From NCBI GenBank assembly GCA_017461985.1, contig JAFTSA010000009.1, positions 1 through 64,000 of the forward strand: a stretch of DNA of 64,000 bases. The letters are read 5' to 3'. Both the position numbers and the translations under genes were made by a program. Positions 24,173-34,113 of the stretch are shown here, one piece after another. The DNA is from Clostridia bacterium (GTDB lineage Bacteria; Bacillota; Clostridia; Christensenellales; CAG-917). The notes beneath the pieces are model-generated. The model was not told the origin of the DNA. It worked only from the letters and a program-made list of their open reading frames with translations, and did no database searches. Every line of letters begins with the position of its first letter. Position 1 is the first letter of the stretch.

Positions 24173-24580
24173 TTAGTCTTTGTTCTCGGCTTTCTTAGCC
24201 TTTGTTTTTGCTGCCTTCTTTGCTGCCTTTTTGGCTGAAGACTTCTTTTCATCAAGAGATGCACCGCACTTTGCGCAAAGACGGACTGACTTCATTTCGC
24301 CCTTTTCGTTTTCTTCTTTGCCGTGACGGACTCTGACGACTTCACCGCAAGCGGGGCAAATGTGCATGACGTTTGATGCATCGATTGCTGCTTCTTGCTT
24401 CAAAATGCCGCCCTTGTCTTGTGCATTTCTGGGTTTCTTGCTCTTGGAAACGATGTTGACGCCTTCAACGTACACTCTGTTTTCTTCGGGGAGAACTTTG
24501 AGGACTTTGCCTGCATTGCCTTTATCTTTTCCTGCGATGACCATTACGTTGTCACCTTTTTTGACGTTCATTTTTGCCAT
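24173..24580 (-). CDS. rplX: 50S ribosomal protein L24 with zinc-ribbon-like segment and Lys/Ala tail
   Basis: 135 residues against about 105 usual. The KOW core [20 protein letters not shown] is normal. The C-terminal part has CPAC...CAKC, a four-cysteine arrangement seen in C+ L24 proteins, and then about 25 residues of Lys/Ala repeats ([19 protein letters not shown]). The tail resembles histone-like basic tails and probably binds rRNA non-specifically. Confidence 0.95.
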   Translation of the reverse strand: MAKMNVKKGDNVMVIAGKDKGNAGKVLKVLPEENRVYVEGVNIVSKSKKPRNAQDKGGILKQEAAIDASNVMHICPACGEVVRVRHGKEENEKGEMKSVRLCAKCGASLDEKKSSAKKAAKKAAKTKAKKAENKD

Positions 24581-24591
24581 TGTATACCTCC

Positions 24592-24960
24592 TTACAGCAC
24601 TTCGGGTGCAAGTGAGATGATCTTCATGTAGTCTTTGTCACGAAGTTCTCTTGCGATGGGCCCAAAGATACGAGTGCCTTGGGGTTGTTTTTGGTTGTCG
24701 ATTATGACTGCTGCGTTGTCGTCAAACTTAATCGAACTGCCGTCCGGGCGTTGAATTCCAAAGTGGGTACGAACGATGACTGCCTTCACGACGTCGCCTT
24801 TCTTCACTTTGCCACCGGGGATAGCGGACTTAACGGATGCGACGATGACGTCACCGATGTTTCCGCTTCTACGGAAAGAACCGCCGAGGACTCTGATACA
24901 CATAATTTCTTTTGCGCCGCTGTTGTCGGCAACTTTAAGTCTTGTTTGTGGTTGAATCAT
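24592..24960 (-). CDS. rplN: 50S ribosomal protein L14
   Basis: 122 residues, [20 protein letters not shown]..., with the central [16 protein letters not shown] and the final [18 protein letters not shown]. At the subunit interface. Confidence 0.98.
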   Translation of the reverse strand: MIQPQTRLKVADNSGAKEIMCIRVLGGSFRRSGNIGDVIVASVKSAIPGGKVKKGDVVKAVIVRTHFGIQRPDGSSIKFDDNAAVIIDNQKQPQGTRIFGPIARELRDKDYMKIISLAPEVL

Positions 24961-24970
24961 AGCTCTCTCC

Positions 24971-25228
24971 TTATTTGGCCTTTTCGATGATCTCTACTAC
25001 GCGCCAGCACTTGTCCTTTGAAAGGGGACGAGTTTCTGCAACACGCACTTTGTCGCCGATGCCACATGCATTGTTTTCATCGTGTGCCTTAAGCTTCTTG
25101 GTGCGGCTTACGATTTTCTTATAGAGGGGGTGCTTTACTCTTTCGGTGATTGACACGACCACTGTCTTGTCCATCTTATCGCTTGTGACGATACCCACTC
25201 TTTCTTTTCTAAGATTTCTTTCTTCCAT
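24971..25228 (-). CDS. rpsQ: 30S ribosomal protein S17
   Basis: 85 residues with an OB-fold; the segments [20 protein letters not shown] and [23 protein letters not shown] are typical of S17, an early assembler of the small subunit. Confidence 0.98.
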   Translation of the reverse strand: MEERNLRKERVGIVTSDKMDKTVVVSITERVKHPLYKKIVSRTKKLKAHDENNACGIGDKVRVAETRPLSKDKCWRVVEIIEKAK

Positions 25229-25240
25229 AATACCCTCCGC

Positions 25241-25456
25241 TTAGTCGTTTGCATTTGCCTTTTGGGCTGCAAGTTCTCTTTGACGAATGACTGTCTTGAT
25301 GCGAGCGATATCTCTTCTGGTTTCAACAAGAACCATAGGATTCGTCAGTTGGTTGGTGGCATTTTTGAAACGAAGGAAGAACAATTCTGACTTCAGCTCG
25401 TTGAGCTTGTTTTGAAGTTCCTTATCGGTCATTTCATGTACTTGTTTTGCTTTCAT
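25241..25456 (-). CDS. rpmC: 50S ribosomal protein L29
   Basis: 71 residues, two-helix protein, with [25 protein letters not shown] and [15 protein letters not shown]. It overlaps rplP by 4 bases. Located at the peptide exit site. Confidence 0.98.
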   Translation of the reverse strand: MKAKQVHEMTDKELQNKLNELKSELFFLRFKNATNQLTNPMVLVETRRDIARIKTVIRQRELAAQKANAND

Positions 25457-25887
25457 GCTTCACCGCCTTCGGCAACTTGGTCTGCCTTTCTCACAAACTT
25501 ACACTTGACGGGGAGTTTGTGTGCTGCAAGACGGAGTGCCTCTTTTGCTATTGATTCGTCAACGCCTGCGATTTCAAACATCACACGGCCGGGTTTGACT
25601 ACTGCTACCCAATATTCAGGAGAACCTTTACCGCTACCCATACGAGTTTCAGCAGGTTTTGCTGTCACGGGCTTGTGGGGGAAGATATCCACCCAAACTT
25701 GACCGCCACGACGTATATATCTTGTCATAGCGACACGGGCTGCTTCGATTTGGTTTGAGGTAATCCATGCGGGTTCTTGTGCAACAAGACCATATTCACC
25801 GTATGCGATGACATTGCCCTTGTTTGCCTTACCTTTCATTCTTCCACGGAATTGACGGCGTCTCTTGACGCGTTTAGGCATCAACAT
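25453..25887 (-). CDS. rplP: 50S ribosomal protein L16
   Basis: 144 residues starting [21 protein letters not shown]. Both start ATGs fit, but MLMPKRV is the usual family start and GGAGG is 9 bases before the first. It overlaps rpsC by one base. Near the A-site tRNA. Confidence 0.98.
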   Translation of the reverse strand: MLMPKRVKRRRQFRGRMKGKANKGNVIAYGEYGLVAQEPAWITSNQIEAARVAMTRYIRRGGQVWVDIFPHKPVTAKPAETRMGSGKGSPEYWVAVVKPGRVMFEIAGVDESIAKEALRLAAHKLPVKCKFVRKADQVAEGGEA

Positions 25888-26549
25888 TATTTGTTACCTC
25901 CTTCCAAAGGATTTTTGCCAAGGACTTCGCCCTTGTAGATCCAGCACTTCACGCCGATTGCACCGAAGGTGGTGTTTGCGGTTGCTGTGCCGTAATCGAT
26001 GTCTGCACGGAGAGTTTGAAGGGGAATTGAACCTTCGTGATAGCTCTCACTTCTTGCGATTTCTGCGCCGTCAAGACGTCCGCTGACTTTGGTCTTAATG
26101 CCCTTTGCGCCTGCTTTCATTGCTCTTGACATTGCTTGCTTCATGCTGCGACGGAATGATGCTCTGTTTTCAAGTTGCTTTGCGATTGCTTCTGCAACCA
26201 GTTGTGCATCTGCGTCTGCGTGTTTGACTTCCATGATGTTGACGCTGACTTTCTTGTCTGCTGACACAAGGGCTTTGACTTCCTTGTTGAGTTCTTGTGC
26301 GCCAGCACCTTCTTTGCCGATGAGGACTGCAGGTTGTGCTGTGTAGATTGACACGACAACTTTGTCTGCTGCTCTTTCGATGGTGATCTTGGAGATGCGT
26401 GTATCGTAATATTTCTTCTTTATATATTTACGGATCTTATCATCTTCAACAAGATTGTCGGCAAAATGCTTGCTGTCGGCATACCAGGTGGCTTCCCAGG
26501 GTCTGATAACGCCGGTTCTAAGTCCTTTAGGATTAACTTTTTGTCCCAT
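25887..26549 (-). CDS. rpsC: 30S ribosomal protein S3
   Basis: 220 residues. A KH domain is followed by the S3 C-terminal domain with [22 protein letters not shown]. At the mRNA entry channel. Confidence 0.98.
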   Translation of the reverse strand: MGQKVNPKGLRTGVIRPWEATWYADSKHFADNLVEDDKIRKYIKKKYYDTRISKITIERAADKVVVSIYTAQPAVLIGKEGAGAQELNKEVKALVSADKKVSVNIMEVKHADADAQLVAEAIAKQLENRASFRRSMKQAMSRAMKAGAKGIKTKVSGRLDGAEIARSESYHEGSIPLQTLRADIDYGTATANTTFGAIGVKCWIYKGEVLGKNPLEGGNK

Positions 26550-26561
26550 GTTTGCCTCCTA

Positions 26562-26951
26562 TTATGCGTTGATTGTGTCGAGAACCACTGTGATGTGGCT
26601 TGTTCTCTTGTTGATACGGCTTGCACTGCCCTTTGCTCTTGCCATGATGCGCTTGAGGGTGGGGCCTTCGTTTGCATAACATTCTGCAACGTACAGGTCG
26701 TTTCTGGAGAGATTTTGGTTGTTTTCTGCATTTGCTGCTGCGCTGTTCACCAGTTTGTAGAGAACTTCGCTTGCTGACTTGGGAGTGTTTTCCAAGATTG
26801 CCAATGCTTCGACAACGGGTTTACCTTTGATGATATCAAGAACGATACGGACCTTGAAAGGAGAAATTCTCACGAACTTTGCTGTTGCTCTAGGTCTTGT
26901 ATCTGCAGCGGCTTGACGTGCAAGTGCTTTTTGTTTACTTCTAGTAGCCAT
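26562..26951 (-). CDS. rplV: 50S ribosomal protein L22
   Basis: 129 residues with [19 protein letters not shown] and the C-terminal [20 protein letters not shown]. About 18 extra N-terminal residues precede the usual start region. Its hairpin lines the exit tunnel. Confidence 0.98.
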   Translation of the reverse strand: MATRSKQKALARQAAADTRPRATAKFVRISPFKVRIVLDIIKGKPVVEALAILENTPKSASEVLYKLVNSAAANAENNQNLSRNDLYVAECYANEGPTLKRIMARAKGSASRINKRTSHITVVLDTINA

Positions 26952-26962
26952 AGTTCCTCCTC

Positions 26963-27241
26963 TTATTTCTTACCGGTTGTCTTGTCGCCGGCGTGTCCTC
27001 TAAATGTTCTTGTGGGTGCAAATTCACCGAGCTTGCAACCAACCATATCTTCTGTCACGTAAACTGCTACGTGAGTGCGTCCGTTGTGAACTGCGATGGT
27101 ATGGCCAACAAATTCAGGGAAAATGGTGGATGAGCGTGACCAGGTCTTGACGGGACGTTTGTCACCGCTTGCGTTCATCTCATTGATTCTTTTCATAAGT
27201 CTTTCTTCTACGAAAGGTCCTTTTTTAACGCTTCTACTCAT
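26963..27241 (-). CDS. rpsS: 30S ribosomal protein S19
   Basis: 92 residues, [19 protein letters not shown]..., with [22 protein letters not shown]. Small-subunit head protein. Confidence 0.98.
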   Translation of the reverse strand: MSRSVKKGPFVEERLMKRINEMNASGDKRPVKTWSRSSTIFPEFVGHTIAVHNGRTHVAVYVTEDMVGCKLGEFAPTRTFRGHAGDKTTGKK

Positions 27242-27252
27242 TTTACATCCTC

Positions 27253-28080
27253 CTAGTTCACACGCTTGATGATGAACTTGTTAGTAATGTTCTTCTTCTT
27301 TCTGGTCTTATAACCAAGAGCAGGCTTGCCCCAAGGAGTGACAGGTGTAGGCATACCGATAGGTGATTTGCCTTCGCCACCGCCGTGAGGGTGGTCGCAG
27401 GGGTTCATGACGACACCACGGACTGTGGGTCTGACACCCATGTGACGGGTCTTACCAGCTTTACCAACTCTCACGATTTCGTGATCGAGGTTGCCGACTT
27501 GACCGATGGTTGCTCTGCATGCGAGAGGAACGTAACGCATTTCGCCGCTGGGCATACGAAGTGTTGCATATTTGCCTTCTTTTGCCATGAGTTGTGCGCT
27601 GTTGCCTGCTGATCTTGCCACTTTGCCGCCTCTGCCGGGTTGGAGTTCAATGTTGTGAATCATTGTACCGACGGGGATGTTTGCAAGTTGCATTGCGTTG
27701 CCCACCTTGATGTCTGCTGCGTCTGCGCTGACGACCTTGTCGCCAACTGTAAGACCGAGGGGTGCGATGATATAACGCTTTTCGCCGTCTGCGTAGTAAA
27801 GAAGTGCGATGTTTGCTGAACGGTTAGGATCGTATTGGATTGCCTTGACTGTTGCAGGGACGTTGTCCTTATTGCGCTTGAAGTCTACGATACGGTATTT
27901 GTTTCTATTTCCGCCACCGATATGACGAACGGTGATTCTGCCTTGTGCGTTTCTGCCGCCAGTGTGATTCTTTGACACCAACAGGCTTCTTTCAGGAGTT
28001 GTTGATGTGATTTCATCGTAGGCAGACACTGTCATGAAACGACGTGCGGGAGACGTAGGTTTATATTTCTTAATAGCCAT
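27253..28080 (-). CDS. rplB: 50S ribosomal protein L2
   Basis: 275 residues, starting [18 protein letters not shown], with the C-terminal [19 protein letters not shown] signature that includes the conserved histidine near the peptidyl transferase centre. Confidence 0.98.
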   Translation of the reverse strand: MAIKKYKPTSPARRFMTVSAYDEITSTTPERSLLVSKNHTGGRNAQGRITVRHIGGGNRNKYRIVDFKRNKDNVPATVKAIQYDPNRSANIALLYYADGEKRYIIAPLGLTVGDKVVSADAADIKVGNAMQLANIPVGTMIHNIELQPGRGGKVARSAGNSAQLMAKEGKYATLRMPSGEMRYVPLACRATIGQVGNLDHEIVRVGKAGKTRHMGVRPTVRGVVMNPCDHPHGGGEGKSPIGMPTPVTPWGKPALGYKTRKKKNITNKFIIKRVN

Positions 28081-28093
28081 TGTGTGCCTCCTA

Positions 28094-28384
28094 TTATGCC
28101 AAGCTCTCGAAGAATTCGATTGCCTTGCTGTTTTCTGTCAAGGTGACGATTGCTTTCTTGTAGCTGGGTCTTCTGCCTTCATAGCGTCCCATTCTCTTCA
28201 CCTTTCCGTCGTAATTTGATGTGTTGACTTTTGCAACCTCAACGCCGAAGATTTGTTCCACTGCGTCCTTGATTTGAGTCTTGTTTGCGTTCTTGGCAAC
28301 TTTGAAGGTGTATCTCTTCATTGCGATGCCATCGTAGCTCTTTTCTGAAAGGACGGGTTCAATGATAATGTCGTAAACTGTCAT
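28094..28384 (-). CDS. rplW: 50S ribosomal protein L23
   Basis: 96 residues with [33 protein letters not shown]. It docks signal recognition particle and trigger factor at the exit site. It overlaps rplD by one base. Confidence 0.98.
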   Translation of the reverse strand: MTVYDIIIEPVLSEKSYDGIAMKRYTFKVAKNANKTQIKDAVEQIFGVEVAKVNTSNYDGKVKRMGRYEGRRPSYKKAIVTLTENSKAIEFFESLA

Positions 28385-29004
28385 TATTTTGCTTCCTCCT
28401 CGATTTTCTTGATTGCATCAGCGGTGATGACCACGTTCTTGTGTGAAACGATTTCGTACACGCTGAGTTGTCTGCTTTCTGCAAGAGAAACTGTGGGGAT
28501 GTTTCTTGTTGCACGGAGTGCTGCTTCGTCATATTCGCTGACGACGAAGATCACGCTGCCTTTAAGTCCAAGGTTGTCAACTGTTTCTGCGACGAGCTTG
28601 GTCTTTGCTTCTGCAAGTGAGAAGTTGTCGAGGACTGTGAGTTCGTTTTGGCGAATCTTTTCTGAAAGTGCTGAATAGAATGCAGCGGCTTTCATGTTCT
28701 TGTTGATCTTTTGTGAGAAGTCACGGGGTTTCTTTGCGAACACCACGCCACCACCAACGTAGATAGGAGCAACGATGCTGCTGTGACGTGCACGGCCTGT
28801 GCCCTTTTGGCGATAGATCTTTGCGCCGCCTCCACGAACTTCTGAGCGTGTGAGTGCTGCGTGTGTGCCTTGGCGTTTGTTTGCAAGTTGTGCAACAACT
28901 ACTTGATGGATGAGAGCTTCTTTGTATTCTGCTCCGAAGATAGCGTCGCTGACTTCGATTGTACCTGCCGATTTACCGGACATATTGAGAACGTTCAGTT
29001 TCAT
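28384..29004 (-). CDS. rplD: 50S ribosomal protein L4
   Basis: 206 residues. The tunnel loop region has [25 protein letters not shown]. In enterobacteria L4 represses the S10 operon by binding the leader. Confidence 0.98.
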   Translation of the reverse strand: MKLNVLNMSGKSAGTIEVSDAIFGAEYKEALIHQVVVAQLANKRQGTHAALTRSEVRGGGAKIYRQKGTGRARHSSIVAPIYVGGGVVFAKKPRDFSQKINKNMKAAAFYSALSEKIRQNELTVLDNFSLAEAKTKLVAETVDNLGLKGSVIFVVSEYDEAALRATRNIPTVSLAESRQLSVYEIVSHKNVVITADAIKKIEEEAK

Positions 29005-29016
29005 ATCTACCTCCGA

Positions 29017-29646
29017 TTAACCCTTGATGGATTCCTTGATGACAACGATGCCGCCCTTTGCTCCGGGGACTGCGCCCTTGATGAGGAGAAGGTTTCTTGC
29101 GCTGTCAACTCTTGCGACTGTCAAGTTTTGGATTGTAACCTTTTCGTTACCCCATTGACCTGACATATGTTTGTTCTTGAAGACTCTTGACGGTGATGAG
29201 CATGCACCCATTGAACCGACGCCTCTGTGATAACCTGAACCGTGTGCCATAGGTCCACGATGTTGGTTCCATCTTTGGATGACGCCGCTAAATCCGTGAC
29301 CCTTGCTTGTGCCGGTGACGTCAACTTTGTCGCCTTCTGCGAAAGTGTCGCAAGTCAGTTCCTGACCCAATGTATAATTGGAGCAGTCTGCGAAACGGAA
29401 TTCACGAAGATAACGTTTTGCTGTCACGCCAGCCTTTTTGAAGTGTCCGGCTTGGGGCTTGTTAACTCTGGTTTCTTTCACTGTGCCAAATCCAACTTGG
29501 ATTGCATCGTAACCGTCGTTTTCCTTTGTCTTGATCTGCACAACAGGACAGGGACCTGCTTCCACGACTGTCACGGGAATGACTTTGCCGTCTGCTGTGA
29601 AGATTTGGCTCATGCCTAATTTCTTTCCGATGATTGCTTTATCCAT
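29017..29646 (-). CDS. rplC: 50S ribosomal protein L3
   Basis: 209 residues. It starts [16 protein letters not shown] and contains the conserved [16 protein letters not shown] and [20 protein letters not shown] segments. An early 23S binder. Confidence 0.98.
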   Translation of the reverse strand: MDKAIIGKKLGMSQIFTADGKVIPVTVVEAGPCPVVQIKTKENDGYDAIQVGFGTVKETRVNKPQAGHFKKAGVTAKRYLREFRFADCSNYTLGQELTCDTFAEGDKVDVTGTSKGHGFSGVIQRWNQHRGPMAHGSGYHRGVGSMGACSSPSRVFKNKHMSGQWGNEKVTIQNLTVARVDSARNLLLIKGAVPGAKGGIVVIKESIKG

Positions 29647-29693
29647 GTAAAGTTCACCCTCCTAATTATTTTGCGATTTTGGTTTGTTGTGGT

Positions 29694-30002
29694 TTAGAGC
29701 TTGATTGAGATGTCAACGCCGGCGGGCAAGTCGAGCTTCATGAGTGAATCAACGGTCTTGCTGGTGGGATTGAAAATGTCAATCAAACGCTTGTGTGTTC
29801 TGAGTTCAAATTGCTCACGGCTATCCTTGTACTTGTGAGTTGCACGAAGAATGGTCACGATTTCCTTTTCTGTGGGAAGGGGGATAGGACCAGAAACTTT
29901 GGTGCCAGTCTTTTTCACTGACTCAACGATTTTTTCTGCTGAGATGTCGATGAGGTTGTGGTCGTAAGCCTTGAGCTTGATTCTAATTTTTTGTCCAGCC
30001 AT
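29694..30002 (-). CDS. rpsJ: 30S ribosomal protein S10
   Basis: First gene of the operon, 102 residues, [27 protein letters not shown]..., with the long-loop segment [15 protein letters not shown]. Also a NusE transcription antitermination factor. AGGAGG precedes the ATG. The usual upstream genes rpsL, rpsG, fusA and tuf are absent here. Confidence 0.98.
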   Translation of the reverse strand: MAGQKIRIKLKAYDHNLIDISAEKIVESVKKTGTKVSGPIPLPTEKEIVTILRATHKYKDSREQFELRTHKRLIDIFNPTSKTVDSLMKLDLPAGVDISIKL

Positions 30003-30104
30003 TATTTAGCCTCCTAGATATTTAACACTTATCCGTGTGTGTCTTTTATTTTTTTATCGCCGATTTCGCGGCGAAAACCGTGCCCACGAGGACACAGCGC
30101 GACT

Positions 30105-30133
30105 AGAATACTAATTTTGAAAGACTTTGTCAA
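30105..30133 (-). promoter_or_regulatory. Promoter of the S10-spc-alpha ribosomal operon
   Basis: TTGACA (30128-30133), 17-base spacer, TATTCT (30105-30110) on the minus strand, about 100 bases before rpsJ. The best promoter upstream of the operon. Confidence 0.82.
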
Positions 30134-30204
30134 GCAAAAAAAAGCACTATTTTTAAAAAAATCATAATATTGTAAAAAATTTTACGTCTTACACTATATA
30201 TAGA

Positions 30205-30246
30205 GAATAAAAAAGGGCAAAACCACCAATTTTAGCGGTTCTGCCC
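30205..30246 (-). terminator. Terminator of the unknown gene upstream of rpsJ
   Basis: GGGCA-AAACC pairs with GGTT-C-TGCCC (30215-30224 with 30237-30246), followed by a T6 run on the minus strand. It separates the gene at 30347-31357 from the S10 promoter. Confidence 0.75.
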
Positions 30247-30346
30247 CTTCGCCCAAATTTGAGATTTTTGCCCTCTCAAAAATCAATTTTCAGTTTTTGA
30301 AAAATTTTTCTTTTTGTTCACGACACAAAAAATTCTGGGAAAATTT

Positions 30347-31357
30347 TTACTTCAAGCACTTCCCCGTCATTGCGTCTTGATATATCACCCAATAGCCCTT
30401 TCCCTCCTTTTTTCCGTCGTCAAGCCACACCGCAACGTCACGGATTTCACTGGGCGGACAACTGTTTTTCGTGGCAGGCACGCCGTAAGAAATATACCTG
30501 ACCACCTCTCCGTCAAGGATAAGCCCCACCACGTAAAAGCCGTCCTCAACTTGGATTTTTGCCCACTTGCTGTTGGGTACAACCTCCTCAAGGTCCTCGC
30601 ATTCAGGGAAGCAAACAAAGATTTCGTCAAGCTGAGGTTTGACGGAGAGATAAAAGTTTGTGCCGTCAAATCTCACCGTGTCAAGTGAAAATGCACCCAC
30701 TTCACCACTTTCATTTTCCGCCATAATCCCACCCTTTTCACCGCTCATTTTTGCGATGCTCTCATCATTTTCACCGCCCACCTTTTGAGCGGTTATAGAG
30801 GGCCTTCCCGCCCCTTCAACTCCTTCGTCAACCGCTTTGTTTGTCGGCTCGTCAGCCCTCGTTTTAGGACTTCCAGCGCCGTCCTTAATCTTGTCATCAT
30901 CACTGTCTTTTGAAATGAAACCACCCACTTCGTTTATCTTCTCATCGTCAATTTTTGAAGTGGATTTTTCAGCGGATTTTCCCTCATCAACTCTCGCACT
31001 TTTCATTGAATTTTCGTCTTCGATTTTCTCGTTCTCTTCCCACTGTTTTATGCGGTCAAAAAGTGCCTTTTCATCAGGGGTTTTTCCTGTGCTTCCAACG
31101 TAGATTTCACCCCCGTCATCAACCAGCACCGCAAAAGTTGATTTTGCATTAAATCGCAGTTTATAGTCTAATTTTTCACGATAAAGTGCTTGTTTTGTGA
31201 TTTCATCGCCAAAAAGATAGAGGCTTGCACTTTCACTTTTCACCCCTTTTCCAAGGTGAATTTCTGCCCTTTCGTTGCCACGATTTACACTGATTTTCAA
31301 GTGATTTTTGCCTCCAGTTTTTGAAGACAAAACCACCACGAATTTTTCAATTTCCAT
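30347..31357 (-). CDS. Unknown two-domain protein with acidic linker
   Basis: I do not recognise this 336-residue protein. Residues 1-~105 form a compact domain (VLSSKTGGKNHLKISVN, then LDYKLRFNAKSTFAVLVDDGGEIYVG). Residues ~110-225 are a low-complexity, Glu/Asp/Lys/Ser/Gly-rich linker, probably disordered. Residues ~228-336 are a second beta-rich domain (FYLSVKPQLDEIFVCFPEC, then GFYVVGLILDGEVVRYISYGVPA) ending at YWVIYQDAMTGKCLK. No signal peptide or membrane segment is seen, so it is probably cytoplasmic. AGGAG lies upstream of the ATG. It is separated from the ribosomal operon by a terminator. Confidence 0.75.
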   Translation of the reverse strand: MEIEKFVVVLSSKTGGKNHLKISVNRGNERAEIHLGKGVKSESASLYLFGDEITKQALYREKLDYKLRFNAKSTFAVLVDDGGEIYVGSTGKTPDEKALFDRIKQWEENEKIEDENSMKSARVDEGKSAEKSTSKIDDEKINEVGGFISKDSDDDKIKDGAGSPKTRADEPTNKAVDEGVEGAGRPSITAQKVGGENDESIAKMSGEKGGIMAENESGEVGAFSLDTVRFDGTNFYLSVKPQLDEIFVCFPECEDLEEVVPNSKWAKIQVEDGFYVVGLILDGEVVRYISYGVPATKNSCPPSEIRDVAVWLDDGKKEGKGYWVIYQDAMTGKCLK

Positions 31358-31421
31358 ACAATTTTTCTCCTAAAAAACTATACGAAAATTTCTCTCATTT
31401 TATGCCTTATATCTCATCTTA

Positions 31422-31450
31422 TTTACTTTTCTTTTCCGCTGTTGTATAAT
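31422..31450 (+). promoter_or_regulatory. Promoter of the Cof-type HAD gene
   Basis: TTTACT (31422-31427), 17-base spacer, TATAAT (31445-31450). The start codon follows 20 bases later. Confidence 0.65.
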
Positions 31451-31469
31451 GAAGAAAAGGAAGGTCATT

Positions 31470-32282
31470 ATGAAAATCAAACTCATTGGAATCGACTTCG
31501 ACGGCACTCTCTTAAACGACAAAAAAGAGATCCCTGCCCTCAACGTGGAAATGATAAAAAGAGCCACTGAAAAAGGGGTTATGATTGCCCTTACAACAGG
31601 ACGCCCCATAAACGACGTGACACAGGGTTATCATCGTCAACTGGGCATATTCAAACCCGGACACCCCTTCATCGCATACAACGGCGCGGCGGTTATGGAC
31701 ATAACAAGCGGTGACTTCATCATCAAGCACGAACTTGGGCTAAGCGAAGTGAAAGAAATCTTTGCCCATGCAGAAAAATACAATGCAGTTTGCTACGCCT
31801 ACCGCAACGACGCACTGCTCTACAACTTCCTCAACGACTACATTTGGGAAGAAAAAATCTTCAACGACACCGTTTTCAAGCCTATTGACCTTGATGCCCT
31901 CACCGATGACTTTAAGTGTTTCAAAGTTATGTTTGCCGAATCCCCTGAGCTTCTTGACCGTATGGAAAAGGAAATGCCCGAGGAATTGAAAAACAAATAT
32001 ACAATCCTTCGCAGCCTAGACCACTTCCTTGAATTTATCCCTAAATGTGCGGACAAATGGACTGCACTGAAATCCGTAGGTGAACTGTACGGCATAAAAG
32101 AGGACGAAATCATGGCAATCGGCGACTCTATGAACGACTACTCCTTCAAAAATGCAAAATACAGCGTGGCAATGATCAACGCCGTGCCTGGCATAAAAAA
32201 AGCCTTCAAATATCAAACAACCCTCAACAACAACGAGGGCGGTGTGGGTCAAATCATTTACGATTTAGTGCTCAACGACTGA
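31470..32282 (+). CDS. Cof-type HAD-family phosphatase
   Basis: A 270-residue haloacid dehalogenase hydrolase with the type IIB cap. Motif I is IDFDGTLL (8-15), with catalytic Asp9 and Asp11. Motif II is LTTGRP, and motif IV is AIGDSMNDYSF. Members dephosphorylate sugar phosphates, FMN or similar small substrates; specificity is not predictable. The start is ATG 31470 after AGGAAGG rather than the earlier in-frame ATG at 31449, which overlaps the -10 box. Confidence 0.9.
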   Translation: MKIKLIGIDFDGTLLNDKKEIPALNVEMIKRATEKGVMIALTTGRPINDVTQGYHRQLGIFKPGHPFIAYNGAAVMDITSGDFIIKHELGLSEVKEIFAHAEKYNAVCYAYRNDALLYNFLNDYIWEEKIFNDTVFKPIDLDALTDDFKCFKVMFAESPELLDRMEKEMPEELKNKYTILRSLDHFLEFIPKCADKWTALKSVGELYGIKEDEIMAIGDSMNDYSFKNAKYSVAMINAVPGIKKAFKYQTTLNNNEGGVGQIIYDLVLND

Positions 32283-32304
32283 CCAAAACAATTTTGTCAA
32301 TAAA

Positions 32305-32337
32305 AAAACCGACCTTTGGTCGGTTTATTTTTTTTTC
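32305..32337 (+). terminator. Terminator between the two convergent HAD genes
   Basis: Stem AAACCGACC/GGTCGGTTT (32306-32314 with 32318-32326), then a long T run; A-rich on the other side, so it may serve both genes. Confidence 0.85.
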
Positions 32338-32403
32338 TTTTGTGGAGTTTGTTTTTTCAATTTTCTTGTTTATCCTTGTCGGCTTTGGCTTTGTCTATTA
32401 TTT

Positions 32404-33171
32404 CTATCGGCAGATTTTGTCAATGAGAGGTGCGAGGACGCTCCAATCGTCACCTTCAAATTCAAAGTGCTTTGTGCCTTCTTCTGCCCTGTCGGGGTGC
32501 AGGCTTTCATCTGCCTCTTTTTGCTCACTGGGGGTGAGAAGGGTGTGCATATAAAGGGTTGCCATACCAAGATTTTTTGCGCCCAAAATGTCGGTGTCAC
32601 GGTCGTTGCCTATCATAAGGCACTTTTTTATGTCAAGATTTTGTTCATTAATCAAGACCTTGAAAAACCTATGGTCGGGCTTTCGCACTCCGTAGTTTGA
32701 TGAAAGATACACTCCGTCAAAACTATCGTACAAGTCAAGGTCACGCAGTTCATACTCTGTGAAAACTTGTTGGGCGTTGCTGAGGAGCCATAGTCTGTAT
32801 CCCTTCTCTCTCAATTCTGCCAACCTTTCACGGACACCAGCATACAAGCGGATATATTCGGTGGACAAAGTCCTAAACATCCTTGACACCTTGAAGGCAA
32901 GGTCTTTTGCACCCTTCACTCCACCACGGACAAAAATGCACTCCATAACTTCGTCAAAGGGTACGTCAGGATAGCACTCGTACTCCTGCCCCATTTTGCC
33001 TTCACGGAGAGCGCTTTCCTTTTGATACTGCTCTTTCAAGGCTTTGCCGTCAATTTCAACACCGTTTTCTCTAAAAAAAGAAGCACACTTCTCCCACACC
33101 CAATCACTTTCTTCGGTGTGGATGTCAACAAGTGTGCCGTATAGGTCAAAAATAAGGTCGGTGTACTTCAT
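32404..33171 (-). CDS. HAD-family hydrolase (YjjG-like)
   Basis: A 255-residue HAD hydrolase with a helical cap. Motif I is FDLYGTL (8-14): the second Asp of the usual DxD is replaced by Tyr, as in several dehalogenase and YjjG-type members. Motif II is LLSNAQQ and motif IV is MIGNDRDTDILGAKN. YjjG-type enzymes remove phosphate from non-canonical nucleotides; that function is a guess here. Its ATG overlaps the ksgA stop by one base, so it is coupled to ksgA. Confidence 0.88.
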   Translation of the reverse strand: MKYTDLIFDLYGTLVDIHTEESDWVWEKCASFFRENGVEIDGKALKEQYQKESALREGKMGQEYECYPDVPFDEVMECIFVRGGVKGAKDLAFKVSRMFRTLSTEYIRLYAGVRERLAELREKGYRLWLLSNAQQVFTEYELRDLDLYDSFDGVYLSSNYGVRKPDHRFFKVLINEQNLDIKKCLMIGNDRDTDILGAKNLGMATLYMHTLLTPSEQKEADESLHPDRAEEGTKHFEFEGDDWSVLAPLIDKICR

Positions 33172-33998
33172 CAAAACTGGTGACTGAGGTTGACATAGTC
33201 TTCAAGGGACAACGCTTCTCCACGGACTCTTTCATCAAGGCCTGCTGCAATAAGTTTTTCTGCCGCCTCCGCCTTTGACAGACCGAAACTTGCATTGAGG
33301 TTGTTGACAAGAGTTTTTCTTCTCATCAAAAATGCACTGCGCACAAGTTTGTGTATGAGCGCTTTGTTTTCACCTGCAAGTTTATCCTTGTCCACGTCTA
33401 TGCGCACCACTGCGCTGTCCACGTTGGGTGCAGGATAAAACATATTTCTGCCAACTTTTCTTGTGATAGTGCCTTCACCTCTCAGCAGCACTGCAAGGGT
33501 GATTGCGGAGTAGTCTGCGGTGTTGGGCTTTGCCACAAGGCGTCTGCCCACTTCTTCTTGTACCATAATGGTGAGCGAGGTGACGTTCAATTCACTCTCC
33601 AAAAATCTCATAATGAGAGGTGTGGTGATATAGTAAGGCAGGTTTGCCACCACCTTAAATTCGCCTTCACCAACAATAGACTTGAATTCATCGTCCTTCA
33701 TTTTGAGGACGTCACGGAAAATGACTTGAAGATTGTCTATGCCACTCAAAGACAACTCGTGGACGGGTATGAGGTTTTGGTCCACCTCAAAGGAGTAGAC
33801 TTGTTTTGCCACCGAAGCAATTTGACGGGTAAGTGTGCCGGCACCTGTGCCGATTTCAACAACAACGTCGTCGGGGGTGATTCCGCTGTCGGTGACAATA
33901 CCCTTCAAAAGGTTTGTGTCTGAGATGAAGTTTTGTCCAAGAGCCTTGTTGAAGCGGAAAGAAGTTGCTTGCAAGACGTCTTTCATTTTCATTTCCAT
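33171..33998 (-). CDS. ksgA: 16S rRNA (A1518/A1519-N6)-dimethyltransferase
   Basis: 275 residues. Dimethylates two adenines in helix 45 of 16S rRNA during small-subunit assembly. The SAM-binding motif VVEIGTGAGTLTRQIA and the catalytic NLPYYITTPLI motif are present, and the small helical C-terminal domain is complete. It stands immediately downstream of the metG-tatD-radical SAM operon, which echoes the metG-tatD-rnmV-ksgA cluster of many Firmicutes; rnmV is missing. Confidence 0.95.
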   Translation of the reverse strand: MEMKMKDVLQATSFRFNKALGQNFISDTNLLKGIVTDSGITPDDVVVEIGTGAGTLTRQIASVAKQVYSFEVDQNLIPVHELSLSGIDNLQVIFRDVLKMKDDEFKSIVGEGEFKVVANLPYYITTPLIMRFLESELNVTSLTIMVQEEVGRRLVAKPNTADYSAITLAVLLRGEGTITRKVGRNMFYPAPNVDSAVVRIDVDKDKLAGENKALIHKLVRSAFLMRRKTLVNNLNASFGLSKAEAAEKLIAAGLDERVRGEALSLEDYVNLSHQF

Positions 33999-34085
33999 AA
34001 ATTACCTGTTTTCGTGGCGGATATTTTGCCATCAACCACACAAATTATTCTTGTGCCAAAGATGAAATCTTGAAGCACAAAAGAC

Positions 34086-34112
34086 AAAGGGACAACCACT
34101 CGGTTGTCCTTT
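34086..34112 (-). terminator. Terminator of the metG-tatD-radical SAM operon
   Basis: Stem GGACAACC/GGTTGTCC (34090-34097 with 34102-34109), ACTC loop, followed by CTTTGTCTTTTG on the minus strand and beginning right after the last stop codon. Confidence 0.8.
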
Positions 34113-34113
34113 A

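Larger units (their letters stand above)
30003..30346. other. S10-operon leader region and intergenic space
   Basis: On the minus strand this contains the terminator of the upstream unknown gene, a poly-T-rich region, the S10-operon promoter, and a ~100-base leader. The leader has a CGCCG/CGGCG hairpin (about 30058-30074) and a GUGUCCUCGUGGGCACGG stem-loop; neither has a U-run, so they are not plain terminators. They may be sites of autogenous control. No gene is seen here. Confidence 0.6.
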
